Assembly: GCA_041661865.1 (NCBI GenBank)
Contig: JBAZTO010000013.1
Span: 1-64,000, forward strand
DNA length: 64,000 nucleotides
Source of the DNA: JBAZTO01 sp041661865
GTDB lineage: Bacteria > Planctomycetota > Phycisphaerae > SM23-33
Reading direction: 5' to 3'
Part shown: piece by piece, positions 17,367 through 26,688 of the stretch
Numbering within the stretch: position 1 is the first letter of the stretch
Layout of the letters: the number at the start of each line of letters is the position of its first letter
Program-made: the position numbers and the translations under genes
Notes under the pieces: model-generated
The model's input: only the letters and a program-made list of their open reading frames with translations
Told to the model about the DNA's origin: nothing
The model's database searches: none

Positions 17367-18602
17367 ATGATAGGCATATCCAAGCTTTATTGTGGAACCG
17401 TCGAGCCAAGCGACGTCCTGCGTTATGGGGCCAGGAGCAAGGCCCTGCCCAGCCATCTTCTTCAATTTTCCGCCGACAAAAAGCCCATCGTCGTGTGGAA
17501 CTGCACGCGCATCTGCAATCTCACTTGCGTTCATTGTTACGCCTCCTCCCCCCACTGCGGCCGCGGCGACGAGATGGACACTGCCCAGGGCATGGCGATG
17601 CTGGAAGACCTGGCCGCCTTCGGCACGCCCGTGGTGCTGTACTCCGGCGGCGAACCGCTACTGCGGGAGGACCTGCTGCCACTGGTCCGCCGCACGCGCG
17701 AACTGGGCATGCGGGCGGTGCTGTCGACCAACGGCACGCTGATCGACGAGGCGATGGCCGAGAAACTCCGCGGCGCCGACCTCAGCTATGTCGGCATCTC
17801 GCTGGACGGCATGCGCCAGACCAACGACCGCTTCCGCGGGCGCGAGGGTGCCTTCGACCTGGCCATCGCCGGCATCCGCAACTGCATCAAGGCCGGCATC
17901 AAGGTCGGCCTGCGCTTCACCATCAACCGCCGCAACGCCGCCGACGTGGGCGACATCTTCACGCTGCTGCGGGACGAGAACATCCCGCGCGCCTGCTTCT
18001 ACCACCTGGTCTACGCCGGCCGAGGCGCCGATCTGATCAAGGAAGATCTCGATCACGACGAGACCCGCCGCGTGGTAGACCTGATTATCGACCGCACGGC
18101 GCAACTGCACGCCCAGGGGCAACCCAAGGAAATCCTGACCGTCGACAACCACTCCGACGGCCCGTACATCTACCTGCGCCTGCTCCGCGAGAAAAACCCG
18201 CGGGCCGGGGCCGTGATGGAACTGCTGCGAATGAACAAGGGCAACTCCAGCGGCAACGGCATCGGGTGCGTCTCGTGGGACGGGGCGGTGCATGCCGACC
18301 AGTTCTGGCGCCACGTGACATTCGGCAATGTGCGCGAGCGGCCCTTCTCGAAAATCTGGACCGACCTCTCCAACCCGCTGATGGCCAGGCTCAAGGACAA
18401 GCGTCCCTACGTCAAGGGACGCTGCGCGACCTGCCGGTTCCTGGACGTCTGCGGCGGGAACTTCCGCGTTCGCGCCGAGGCGGCCACCGGCGACCTGTGG
18501 GCGCCCGACCCGGCGTGCTATCTGACGGACGAGGAGATCGCGCCCGCCCCCTCGCAGGAGGCCACCGTGGCGACCGCCGAGGAAAAAGGGGAAGTCACTT
18601 GA
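17367..18602 (+). CDS. ahbC: 12,18-didecarboxysiroheme deacetylase AhbC (radical SAM)
   Basis: AhbC removes two acetate side chains from didecarboxysiroheme to yield Fe-coproporphyrin III. The protein of about 411 residues starts MIGISKLYCGTVEPSDVLRY, the AhbC/NirJ leader. The radical SAM cluster is CNLTCVHC (CxxxCxxC), followed by YSGGEPLLR (SAM-binding GGE) and VGISLDG. The C-terminal extension CVSWDGAVHADQFW, CATCRFLDVCGGNFR and CYL binds an auxiliary Fe-S cluster. NirJ of heme d1 synthesis is the closest alternative. The adjacent AhbD/A/B gene, with no other nir genes, favours heme b. The ATG is 10 bp after the cobA/hemD stop. The TGA overlaps the following TTG start. Confidence 0.9.
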   Translation: MIGISKLYCGTVEPSDVLRYGARSKALPSHLLQFSADKKPIVVWNCTRICNLTCVHCYASSPHCGRGDEMDTAQGMAMLEDLAAFGTPVVLYSGGEPLLREDLLPLVRRTRELGMRAVLSTNGTLIDEAMAEKLRGADLSYVGISLDGMRQTNDRFRGREGAFDLAIAGIRNCIKAGIKVGLRFTINRRNAADVGDIFTLLRDENIPRACFYHLVYAGRGADLIKEDLDHDETRRVVDLIIDRTAQLHAQGQPKEILTVDNHSDGPYIYLRLLREKNPRAGAVMELLRMNKGNSSGNGIGCVSWDGAVHADQFWRHVTFGNVRERPFSKIWTDLSNPLMARLKDKRPYVKGRCATCRFLDVCGGNFRVRAEAATGDLWAPDPACYLTDEEIAPAPSQEATVATAEEKGEVT

Positions 18603-20680
18603 GCGGGCATCCGGCCAGCACGAGCGGCCCCGGCGGCCTGCCGCAACTGATCGCCTGGGAGGTCACGCGCTGCTGCATTCTCTCGTGCAAGCATTGCCGC
18701 GCGGCGGCCAGGCCCACCCCCTACGCCAACGAATTCACGACGGCGGAGTGCTTCCGTCTGCTGGACAACATCGCCTCCTTCGCCAAGCCCATCATCATCC
18801 TCACCGGCGGCGAGCCCATGCTGCGGCCGGACATCTACGAGATCGCCGCCTACGCCACCCGGATCGGTCTGCCCGTGGTCATGGCCCCCTGCGGCGTGCT
18901 GCTGGACGAGCAGGCCGCCGGCAAGATCGTGCAGTCGGGCATCCGCGCGATATCCATCTCGCTGGACGGCGCGACCGCCGCGTCCCATGACGCCTTCCGC
19001 GGCGTGAGCGGCGCGTTCGACTCGGCCTTGCGCGGCATCGAGGCCGCCAAAAAGGCCGGCCTGTCCTTCCAGATCAACACCACCGTCACCCAACACAACC
19101 TGGCCGAGTTGCCGCAGATCCTCGAACTGTCCTTGCGCCTGGGCGCCAAGACCTTCAACCCCTTCCTGCTGGTGCCCACCGGCAGAGGCAAGGAACTGGC
19201 CGACCAGGAGATCACTCCGCAACAGTACGAGGAGACGCTCCTGTGGCTGGCCCGCCAGCAGGATCGAACCGACATCCAGATTCGCGTCACCTGCGCCCCA
19301 CACTACCAGCGGATTCTGCGGCAGAGGCAAGGCGCCGCCCACCCTTCGCGCCCGAGCAAGGGCTGCATGGGCGGGCAGTCGTTCGCCTTCATCTCGCACA
19401 CGGGCAAGGTGCAGATTTGCGGGTTCCTGGACATCGAGTGCGGCGACGTGCGGGCTGAGAACTTCGACTTCCGAAAGATATGGGAAACCTCCGAGGTCTT
19501 TCTGCGCCTGCGCGACCCGCATTCGTATGGCGGGCGGTGCGGTGCGTGCGAGTTCCACCGCGTCTGCGGCGGCTGTCGCGCGCGGGCCTACGCCATGACC
19601 GGCGATTACCTGGCCGAGGAACCCTTCTGCACCTACCAGCCCAAACGCGATGCGGCCCGGCGCGAGGAACCAGGCCCGGCCGGCGAGGAGCTGGACGAAA
19701 CCGACAAGCGATTGCTCTCGATCATCCAGAGCGAGTTCCCCGTCACCGAGCGACCTTACGCGTTCCTGGCCAGTCGCCTGGCCGGCAAGGAAGACGACAT
19801 CCTGGCCCGGACCAACCGCCTGCGGGACAGCGGCGTGATTCGGCGGCTGGGGGCCGTGTTCGATTCGCGGCGGGTCGGCCTGGCCTCGACACTGGTGGCT
19901 GCGCACGTGCCCGGCGAGCGCCTGGACGAGGTGGCCGCCGCCGTCAGCGCCTTGCCCGGCGTGACGCACAACTATCGCCGCGAGCACGCCTACAACCTTT
20001 GGTTCACCCTGTCAGCCGCCGACGAACGGGCCCTCGACGCTACGCTGGAGCAGTTGCGGCGCGAGACGGGCATCGACGAGATTCACGCGATGCCGGCCGA
20101 GGCGGTCTACAAGATTCGCGTGAATTTTCCCACGGGAAACCAAACCCCCAAGCCGGCGAACGCGCCGGCGAGCGCCGAAGTTCATCCTCGCTCAGCCCTG
20201 CCGCCCCTTTCCTTGGGCGATGAACAGCGCGCTGCGGCCCACCTGCTCGAAGGCGACCTGCCCCGCTCGGCCCAGCCCTATGCCGAATTGGCCGGTGAGT
20301 TGGGCTGGACCGAGCAGCGCGTCATCGGCCAGGTCCGTGAGTGGCTCACCGGCGGGGCCATCCGACGCATCGGCGCCATCGTCCGCCACCACCGCCTCGG
20401 CTACGTCGCCAACGGCATGGCCGTCTTTGACTCCCCGCCCGAGCGCGTCGACGAACTGGGCGGCAAACTGGCAGAGTTGCCGGAAGTCTCGCATTGCTAC
20501 CGCCGCAGAAGCTTCGCCGGCTTTCCCTTCAATCTCTTCGGCATGTTCCACGGCCGCTCGCGGGAGCAGGTCCGGCAGGTGGTGGCCGACTTCGCCGGCC
20601 GAAACGGCATCGCCCGCTTCGACGTGCTCTTTTCGACCCAAGAGTACAAGAAGGCCTCCCCGCAGTATTTCCTGAGATAG
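18599..20680 (+). CDS. ahbD/ahbA/ahbB: Fused AhbD-AhbA-AhbB: heme synthase plus siroheme decarboxylase
   Basis: One frame of 693 residues carries three enzymes that are usually separate. Residues about 1-350 are radical SAM AhbD (Fe-coproporphyrin III decarboxylase): CCILSCKHC gives CxxxCxxC, ILTGGEPMLR binds SAM, and CMGGQSFAFISHTGKVQICG with CGACEFHRVCGGCRARAY are the auxiliary cluster region. Residues about 363-518 are AhbA-like, Lrp/AsnC fold: DETDKRLLSIIQSEFPV, IRRLGAVFDSRRVG, GVTHNYRREHAYNLWFTL. Residues about 538-693 are AhbB-like: AIRRIGAIVRHHRLGYVANG, VSHCYRRRSFAGFPFNLFGM, TQEYKKASPQYFLR. Linkers are Pro/Ala/Glu-rich. A TTG start is used, overlapping the ahbC stop (TTGA), with AAGGGG eight bases upstream; no ATG precedes the first motif. 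The pathway order is AhbA/B, then AhbC, then AhbD. Confidence 0.9.
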   Translation: MSGHPASTSGPGGLPQLIAWEVTRCCILSCKHCRAAARPTPYANEFTTAECFRLLDNIASFAKPIIILTGGEPMLRPDIYEIAAYATRIGLPVVMAPCGVLLDEQAAGKIVQSGIRAISISLDGATAASHDAFRGVSGAFDSALRGIEAAKKAGLSFQINTTVTQHNLAELPQILELSLRLGAKTFNPFLLVPTGRGKELADQEITPQQYEETLLWLARQQDRTDIQIRVTCAPHYQRILRQRQGAAHPSRPSKGCMGGQSFAFISHTGKVQICGFLDIECGDVRAENFDFRKIWETSEVFLRLRDPHSYGGRCGACEFHRVCGGCRARAYAMTGDYLAEEPFCTYQPKRDAARREEPGPAGEELDETDKRLLSIIQSEFPVTERPYAFLASRLAGKEDDILARTNRLRDSGVIRRLGAVFDSRRVGLASTLVAAHVPGERLDEVAAAVSALPGVTHNYRREHAYNLWFTLSAADERALDATLEQLRRETGIDEIHAMPAEAVYKIRVNFPTGNQTPKPANAPASAEVHPRSALPPLSLGDEQRAAAHLLEGDLPRSAQPYAELAGELGWTEQRVIGQVREWLTGGAIRRIGAIVRHHRLGYVANGMAVFDSPPERVDELGGKLAELPEVSHCYRRRSFAGFPFNLFGMFHGRSREQVRQVVADFAGRNGIARFDVLFSTQEYKKASPQYFLR

Positions 20681-20737
20681 CGTCACTCCGGGTGTGCCCA
20701 AACTTTCTGGCAATGCTGTTTCTTAGCTCGAAGAGCG

Positions 20738-20902
20738 TCTGAAAATAGCCCCGCCTGGAGCGCAGCGAAGGGCGGGGTCGGTAGCACAGGCGTCTCGCCT
20801 GTGTCTTGGAGGTCCACAGCCGAGACGGCTGTGGTACCCCAACCAGAGCCCTTTACGGGCGACTGAAGCGTGTAGGGCGTGCAACTTGTTGCACGCGGAA
20901 TC
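20738..20902. repeat. Composite palindromic repeats after the heme operon
   Basis: The 310-bp spacer between the heme operon and the oxidoreductase gene holds no gene but several adjacent palindromes. These are TAGCCCCGCC...GGGCGGGG, then CACAGGCGTCTCGCCTGTG, then CCACAGCCGAGACGGCTGTGG. A stem GCGTGCAACTTGTTGCACGC (20878-20897) comes last. The last 29 bases (20873-20901) recur exactly, in inverse orientation, at 37051-37079. The first 55 bases after the operon stop are unremarkable. Confidence 0.65.
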
Positions 20903-20990
20903 CGTACCATTGTTGCGCTTCCGTGGGCCCTGTAACCCCCGCGTCCCGTGTGGTAAGCTCTTGCCGGTTAGCACTAGAGGAGAACCTTCA

Positions 20991-21983
20991 ATGGCCGGAA
21001 AAATCCGCTGGGGCATTCTGGGCACCGGGTCGATCGCCGGGAAGTTCGCCGAGGGCCTGTCGCTGGCCCAGGGCGCCGAGCTGCTGGCGGTGGGCAGCCG
21101 CACACAAGCGACGGCCGACGCGTTCGCCGACAGGTTCGGCATCCCCCGCCGTCACGCCACCTACGAAGCATTGGCGGCCGACAACCAGGTGGACATCGTT
21201 TACGTCTCCACGCCCCACCCTTTCCACAAGGCCAACACCCTGCTGTGCCTGGAGGCGGGCAAGGCGGTGCTCTGCGAGAAGCCCTTCGCCATGAGCGCCG
21301 CGCAGGCCCGCGAGATGGTCGCCCTGGCGCGCAGGAAGAAGCTCTTCCTGATGGAGGCGATGTGGATGCGCTTCCTGCCGGCGATGGTGAAGGTCCGCGA
21401 ACTGATCGCCGCCGGCCGCATCGGCGCGGTGCAGATGATTTCGGCGGACTTCGGCTTCCGCGGACCGTGGAACCCTCAATCACGCCTGCTCAACGCGGAA
21501 CTCGGCGGCGGCTCGCTGCTGGACGTGGGTGTTTATCCCATCTCGCTGGCCTCCATGATCCTGGGCCGATTCAGCCGCGTCATGGGCCTCTCGAGGATCG
21601 GCTCCACCGGCGTGGATGAGCAGGCGGCGATTGTGCTGGGCAACGACCAGGGCCAGCTCGCCAGCCTGACCTGCGCGGTTCGGACGGCCAGCCCGCACGA
21701 GGCCTGCATCATGGGCGAGGAGGGTATGATCCGCCTGCCTGGCGCGTGGTGGCACGGCACGACCTTGACCGTCAGTTCCGCGGACAGGAATGCCCCGGCC
21801 GAGCGGATGGACCTGCCCTACCCCGGCAACGGTCTGTGCTGCGAGGCCGTCGAAGTAATGAAGTGCCTCGCTGCCGGCGCGGCCGAATGCCCCGTCATGC
21901 CGCTGGACGAAAGCGTCACCATCATGGAAACCATGGACCAGTTGCGAGAGCAGTGGGGCCTGAAGTACCCGATAGAAGGTTAG
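20991..21983 (+). CDS. Gfo/Idh/MocA family oxidoreductase
   Basis: This is a 330-residue NAD(P)-dependent sugar or cyclitol dehydrogenase-type protein. The N-terminal Rossmann fold opens KIRWGILGTGSIAGKFAEGL. DIVYVSTPHPFHKANTLLCLE and the diagnostic VLCEKPFAMS (lysine of the EKP motif) follow. The C-terminal alpha/beta domain has FRGPWNPQSRLLNAELGGGS and LDVGVYPISLA, the G-D-x-x-x-H-like region in the dimeric dihydrodiol dehydrogenase branch. The substrate is unknown. The ATG follows AGAGGAGAACCTTC, an evident ribosome-binding site. It stands alone, convergent with the fucose salvage gene. Confidence 0.88.
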   Translation: MAGKIRWGILGTGSIAGKFAEGLSLAQGAELLAVGSRTQATADAFADRFGIPRRHATYEALAADNQVDIVYVSTPHPFHKANTLLCLEAGKAVLCEKPFAMSAAQAREMVALARRKKLFLMEAMWMRFLPAMVKVRELIAAGRIGAVQMISADFGFRGPWNPQSRLLNAELGGGSLLDVGVYPISLASMILGRFSRVMGLSRIGSTGVDEQAAIVLGNDQGQLASLTCAVRTASPHEACIMGEEGMIRLPGAWWHGTTLTVSSADRNAPAERMDLPYPGNGLCCEAVEVMKCLAAGAAECPVMPLDESVTIMETMDQLREQWGLKYPIEG

Positions 21984-22003
21984 ATCGCGTATGTAAACGT
22001 AGC

Positions 22004-22033
22004 ACGGGCAACGGCGGTTTTCATACACGTTCT
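22004..22033. repeat. 30-bp repeat unit adjoining the fkp stop codon
   Basis: A 30-bp stretch beginning ACGGGCAACGGCGGTTTTCA recurs exactly at 30285-30314. In both places it ends at, or one or two bases into, the stop codon of the minus-strand gene to its right. It is the shared end of the GTAGCA-type repeat family (see 47907-47980). Confidence 0.65.
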
Positions 22034-25000
22034 AGCAGATCGTGACGACCAGGCCTTCCCGGCTGATGTCGAAGTCGAAGAATCGGCCCCGCTCGTTGGG
22101 CGGGGAGTCGCTGAGCTTCTGACGGACGGCCTGGGCCTGGGCGGGAGACTTGCAGACCATCAGCAGGAACCCCCCGCCGCCGGCGCCCAGCAGTTTGGCC
22201 CCCAGCAAGTGCGGCTGCACCGAGGCCAGCAGCGCCTCGATCTGGGCATTGCTGGAATCGCGGTCCAGTTCCTTGTTCAGCCGCCAGGCCTGGTCGATCA
22301 GGCCCCCGAAGCTTTCGATGTCCTTCCGCGCCATCGCCTCGGCCACCAGCGGCGGGAGCGTGTGCAGCCGTCGCAGCGTCGCCATGGCCGCCCGGTCGCG
22401 GTCGAGATACCGCCCCACGACCTGCTGGAGGATGTTCTTGGCCAGCCGCGTGATGCCGGTGTAGTACAGCAGCGAACAGCCGCCGTTGGCCCGCGGGTCC
22501 AGCACGTCGGAGGGCACGTAGTGCATGCGGGCGTCGGGAATGAGGCCGGCCTCGGTGGTGATGATCTTGACCCCGTCGACGGCCCCGCCGATCTGATCCT
22601 GCCAGCCGCCGCCGGTGGTCAGCGCCTGCTCCAGTTGCAGCACGCCATGGAAAAGCTCCGACGAGGTCAGCGTGTGGCCCATCACTCGCTGGATGACCGC
22701 GAGGATCACCGCGCCCATGATGCTGCTGGTGCCCAGCCCGCTGCCCTTGGGAATGGCCGCCAGCGTGGTCAATTCGATGCCGCCGCCAAATCGCTCCAGC
22801 ATGCCGCGCAGCGTGATGCCCGCCGGCCAGGCCGCCGACTCCGGCGCCAGGCCCGACAGCGCCAAGGCCGCCTTGGCCAGGCCGAAGCCGCTGGTGGCCG
22901 TGCGGTAATTCAGCAGGTCTTCCAACTGGCTGACCTCGATCCGCAGGCCCAGGTCTATCGAGGCGATGCGGACCACCGGCTCGTCGATCACGCGGGCATA
23001 AGCCTGGATGGGCGGCTGGCCGTTGAGGTTCACCGCCGCGTTGATAACGCACCCGCCAAACTCCAGCGAGTACGGCGGCGTGTCGGTCCAGCCTCCGCCC
23101 AGGTCCAGCCGGGCCGGCGCGCGGCCCCAGACGATCTCGTCACTTCGCAGGGAACTCCGCGGCGTTTCAGCCCGGCGGGCCCCGCTGGAGACGATCGACT
23201 GCCCCATGTGCGTAAAGGCCGCCGCCTTGGCCGCCTCGGCCCACTCAGCCGCCCGCATCGACGGCAAGGGAGACAGCCCGAGCCCTTCCAGCCACGTTCG
23301 CAGGGCCGGCGTCAGTTGGTCCTCCAGGCCGGGCAGGATCTCCGACAGGCATTTGCCTTCATCGCCCGCCAGAGACATCAGCGCCGCACCCAGCGTGTGG
23401 ATGATCCGTGCGAAGGCGAAGGCTTCCACGCCGCCGTCGGCGCCGTCATGGTGCCACTGCGCCTCAGCCAATACTTGTGCCGCCAGTTGCGCCGGCTGCG
23501 GGCTGGTGGCCAGGACGTAGGCCAACTCGGCAGATGAGAAGCCGCTGTCCAGGCGGAACATCCGCCGCAGCGACCGCTGAATCTCTGCCGCCCGCAACGA
23601 TGATCGTCGGCGGTAGAAGGCAGCCTGGTCGGTCAGGACGGCGATCTCGGCCAGGCTGTAGCGGTCGGCCTGGCGCCACTGACGGCGCTGCGTGCCGCCG
23701 GCGGCGAGGGGATCGAACATCCACAGCCAGTTGCGATAGCCGTCGGCAGCCTGCTCAGCCGGGAAGAGCCGGGCGTTCCAAACCGTTCGCTGGTCGGCGG
23801 GGATGGCCGCGTCCCAGGCGTCGTCATCCTTGGCGCCCATCGCCGCCAGCCACCGCGACGCGGGCATGCCGCAGAAGCTCGCGCCCCCGGCCACGCTGTC
23901 CTTGATGCTGTCGGTCACGCCGTAGCACCGCACGAACCACACCGCCTTGCCCTCGTGCGATGTGCCGGTGATCACGTCCAGGCAAACGCCCATCGGCAGC
24001 GACAATTCGGACTCGACGTCCACGCCCACCACCACATTCTGGCCTTCCAGACGCAGCGGGGCCTTGATGCGGCAGGCTTCCACCCAGCCGTGCGAGCCGC
24101 TGATGCTGCCGGCGGGCTCGACCAGGCTGTTGATGTTCAGCGGGGCCTCCAGTTGGGTCACGCCCCGGTCCTCGCGAAGCAGATCCTCCCCGCTGGAGAT
24201 GATCTGCCTCGTGGTCCCGAAGTGCAGGAAGCGGCAGCGCGGGCAGACCTGCACCGCAAAAGGCAGCGGCGAGAGGGCCTCAAATGCCGCGGCAAGTGTC
24301 GCTTCGTCCCATGCCGAGCCGGACGATCGCACGCCGGAGCGGTACTGCTCGAACGAGGCCGACGATCCCAGCGCGCAGCAGACCTCGCGATAGAAGTCCA
24401 TGCCGGATCGCTCGATCGCCGAAGCCACCGGGCCCGACAGCCCCAGCCGGCCTTGGTTGGCCTTCGCCCCGCACAGCGTCAGCAGGGCTCTGGCCGTGGC
24501 GGCGTCGAAACTCATCACGCCAATGTCGAGGATGCTTTGTCCGTAGCGGTCAACCGCGCCGGCCTGCTGCTGCTCGTCGGTCGAGGGCTTCTGAAGGAAC
24601 AGTCGCACCGACCCGCCGGGCCCCCCGCAGTACACGCCGTGCTTGCTGGCCTGCGCCGGCGAGGCCAGGCAACCCAGCCCGGTGATGCCCTCGCGGGCGA
24701 AACGGACCAGTGAAGGGTCGAAACCCAGCAGCACGTCGCCGGCGGTGATGACCACCTGGCCGCCCCCGCCCGGCTGGGCCGGCAAGGACAGGTAGATGGG
24801 CAGTTGGCGGTCCAGCAGCGTGGCCCCGACGGCGGCGTCGCTGTCGCCGGGGACGGGGATGAAGATCTTGCCGCAGGGCCCGTAGGCGGGCAGCCGCTTG
24901 GAGTCGCCCCCGGCATGGACGATAAGGATTCGCAGGCCCGACAGCGCCTCCTGCCAGGCGGCCGGCTGGCCTAACGCCTCGCCCGCCAGGCGCCGTTGGA

Positions 25001-25208
25001 GCACTTCCATCAGGCAATAGACGGTGCTGCCGCCGCTGCCGACACGTTTTCCATGCGGATCGGCCACCACCAGCACTTCGGCCACCCCGGCCAGCAAGCC
25101 CAGGCGGCGGCGCAGGTCGAGCTGGACCTGGTAGCCCTTGGCCTGCTCGTCGTTGGAGGCCGTGACGATCAGATAGTCCCAATTCTGCGCAAGAGGTGGC
25201 ATGCTCAT
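22032..25208 (-). CDS. fkp: Bifunctional fucokinase / fucose-1-phosphate guanylyltransferase (Fkp-like)
   Basis: This 1058-residue protein has the Fkp architecture. The N-terminal pyrophosphorylase domain has RVGSGGSTVYCLMEVL, with the glycine-rich nucleotide site. A beta-helix middle part follows. The C-terminal GHMP kinase domain has GRAPARLDLGGGWTDTPPYS and KGSGLGTSSIMGAVILAVIQ (ATP-binding motif), and ends in KLLGAGGGGFLLMVCKSP. Fkp phosphorylates L-fucose and converts it to GDP-fucose for capsule or glycoprotein decoration; a D-arabinose or related sugar could also be the substrate. The ATG follows AAAGGATCT. Neighbouring glycan genes support a role in surface polysaccharide. It is divergent from the glycosyltransferase at 25384. 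Confidence 0.88.
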   Translation of the reverse strand: MSMPPLAQNWDYLIVTASNDEQAKGYQVQLDLRRRLGLLAGVAEVLVVADPHGKRVGSGGSTVYCLMEVLQRRLAGEALGQPAAWQEALSGLRILIVHAGGDSKRLPAYGPCGKIFIPVPGDSDAAVGATLLDRQLPIYLSLPAQPGGGGQVVITAGDVLLGFDPSLVRFAREGITGLGCLASPAQASKHGVYCGGPGGSVRLFLQKPSTDEQQQAGAVDRYGQSILDIGVMSFDAATARALLTLCGAKANQGRLGLSGPVASAIERSGMDFYREVCCALGSSASFEQYRSGVRSSGSAWDEATLAAAFEALSPLPFAVQVCPRCRFLHFGTTRQIISSGEDLLREDRGVTQLEAPLNINSLVEPAGSISGSHGWVEACRIKAPLRLEGQNVVVGVDVESELSLPMGVCLDVITGTSHEGKAVWFVRCYGVTDSIKDSVAGGASFCGMPASRWLAAMGAKDDDAWDAAIPADQRTVWNARLFPAEQAADGYRNWLWMFDPLAAGGTQRRQWRQADRYSLAEIAVLTDQAAFYRRRSSLRAAEIQRSLRRMFRLDSGFSSAELAYVLATSPQPAQLAAQVLAEAQWHHDGADGGVEAFAFARIIHTLGAALMSLAGDEGKCLSEILPGLEDQLTPALRTWLEGLGLSPLPSMRAAEWAEAAKAAAFTHMGQSIVSSGARRAETPRSSLRSDEIVWGRAPARLDLGGGWTDTPPYSLEFGGCVINAAVNLNGQPPIQAYARVIDEPVVRIASIDLGLRIEVSQLEDLLNYRTATSGFGLAKAALALSGLAPESAAWPAGITLRGMLERFGGGIELTTLAAIPKGSGLGTSSIMGAVILAVIQRVMGHTLTSSELFHGVLQLEQALTTGGGWQDQIGGAVDGVKIITTEAGLIPDARMHYVPSDVLDPRANGGCSLLYYTGITRLAKNILQQVVGRYLDRDRAAMATLRRLHTLPPLVAEAMARKDIESFGGLIDQAWRLNKELDRDSSNAQIEALLASVQPHLLGAKLLGAGGGGFLLMVCKSPAQAQAVRQKLSDSPPNERGRFFDFDISREGLVVTIC

Positions 25209-25383
25209 AGATCCTTTATCGACCGCGGGCGGCCGACGCTTTTGCTCGGGTTCTGATCGCCGGCGGCCGTCCAGCCATCACTGCTCTCCGCGATCGCCGT
25301 GACTTGTTGATATTCTTGTCCTGCCGCAGCCGGCATGTTCTGCATTATACTGTAAACGTTTTGCGGACTCTTGCCGACATCAT

Positions 25384-26640
25384 GTGAATCAGAAACCGCG
25401 ATCCAGGACGATCCGATTGCCACAGACACCACCAACGCCCCAGCCGCACCGGCCGGCCTTCGACAGCCTGCTGATGATCAACCAGGTCGTCGGGCCGCTG
25501 GCTCGCGAGCTGATGGAGCATCTCTCAGCCTGCGGAATCCGCTGCCGCGCGCTGACGGGCTGGGTTGACGCGCGGGAGAGGGCGGACCTGCCCTTTGAGG
25601 TTCTCAAGGCCAAGCCGCTGGTCAAAAGGCCCGCCTGGAAGCGGCTGTGGAGTTGGGGCCTCTTCACCGCGCAGGCCAAGCTGGCGGCCATCCGCCTCCG
25701 CCGCACGCCCATGCTGGTGACCACCAACCCGCCCTGGCCGATGCTGGCCATGCCCATGCTCAAGCGCCTGACCGGGCTGCGGTACGTGCTGCTGGTGTAC
25801 GACATTTACCCCGACGTGATGGAGCAGATGGGCCTCTGCCGCCACGACAGCCTCCTGGCGCGCCTCTGGCGGCGATGGAGCCGCAAGGCGATGCTCAAGG
25901 CCGAGGGCGTCATTACGCTGGGGCCTCACATGGCCGCCACGCTCCGCCGCCACCTGCGGGAGGGCGAGGATGTGGCCATCGAGACCATCCCCAACTGGGC
26001 CGACACGGACTTCATCCGCCCGCTGGACAAGGCCGACAACCCCTTCGCGCGCGAGCACGGCCTGACCGACAAGTTCGTCGTCGCCTACAGCGGCGCGCTG
26101 GGCGCCACGCACGATATTGACTCCATCATCGCGGCGGCCGAGATGCTCAACGATCTGCCCGACGTGCAGTTCCTCATCATCGGCGAAGGCACGCGGCGGG
26201 CCGAAATCGAGGCGCTGGTGGCCAAGCGGAACCTGCCCAACCTCAAGCTGCTGCCCTTCCAGCCGCTGGAGCGTGTGCCCTATTCACTGGCTGCCGCCGA
26301 CTGCCTGATCGTCTGCCTGGGGGAAGGGTATGAAGGCCTGTCCGTGCCCTCGAAGACATATTATGCCCTGGCGGCCGGGGCAGCCGTCCTGGCCATCAGC
26401 CCCAAGGACACCGAACTGACCGACCTGGTGGAACAATTTGCGTGCGGCCTGCACGTCCCGCCTCGCAGCGGGCCGGCGCTGGCCGAGGCCATCCGGCGCC
26501 TTCGCTCCGATGGGCAACTGCTGGCGAATTTCAAGGCGGCCTCGCGCAAGGCGGCCGAGGAACATTTCTCGCGGAAGATCGTCACCGAACGCTACCGCCG
26601 CTACCTGGCTGAGTGCTTCGCGCCTCCCGCGGACAGATAA
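25384..26640 (+). CDS. GT4-type glycosyltransferase (WbuB-like)
   Basis: This 418-residue family 4 glycosyltransferase has a GT-B fold. The N-terminal domain has SLLMINQVVGPLARELMEHL and VTTNPPWPMLAMPML, then LVYDIYPDVMEQMGL, a pattern shared with WbuB-type fucosaminyl/N-acetylfucosamine transferases. The nucleotide-sugar domain has IPNWADTDFIRPL, VVAYSGALGATHDID and SVPSKTYYALAAGAAVLAI. The start is the GTG at 25384; the first recognisable strand begins about 28 residues in, so a later start is possible. A TATACT at 25346-25351 may be the -10. The acceptor and donor are unknown; GDP-fucose made by the divergent Fkp is a possible donor by context only. Confidence 0.85.
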   Translation: MNQKPRSRTIRLPQTPPTPQPHRPAFDSLLMINQVVGPLARELMEHLSACGIRCRALTGWVDARERADLPFEVLKAKPLVKRPAWKRLWSWGLFTAQAKLAAIRLRRTPMLVTTNPPWPMLAMPMLKRLTGLRYVLLVYDIYPDVMEQMGLCRHDSLLARLWRRWSRKAMLKAEGVITLGPHMAATLRRHLREGEDVAIETIPNWADTDFIRPLDKADNPFAREHGLTDKFVVAYSGALGATHDIDSIIAAAEMLNDLPDVQFLIIGEGTRRAEIEALVAKRNLPNLKLLPFQPLERVPYSLAAADCLIVCLGEGYEGLSVPSKTYYALAAGAAVLAISPKDTELTDLVEQFACGLHVPPRSGPALAEAIRRLRSDGQLLANFKAASRKAAEEHFSRKIVTERYRRYLAECFAPPADR

Positions 26641-26688
26641 CTCGCGGGGCCCGCCCGCGGCGACGAGAACGCTGGTACTCTCCCACTC

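Noticed and set aside
17390..18598. Upstream extension of the fused ahbD/A/B frame through ahbC
   Set aside because: The frame is open, but its translation is Arg/His-rich shadow of ahbC. The TTG at 18599 with AAGGGG upstream fits the start of the AhbD domain.
17367..18602. NirJ of heme d1 biosynthesis
   Set aside because: No other nir genes are present and the gene is coupled to an AhbD/A/B fusion, so AhbC is favoured, though the two families are close.
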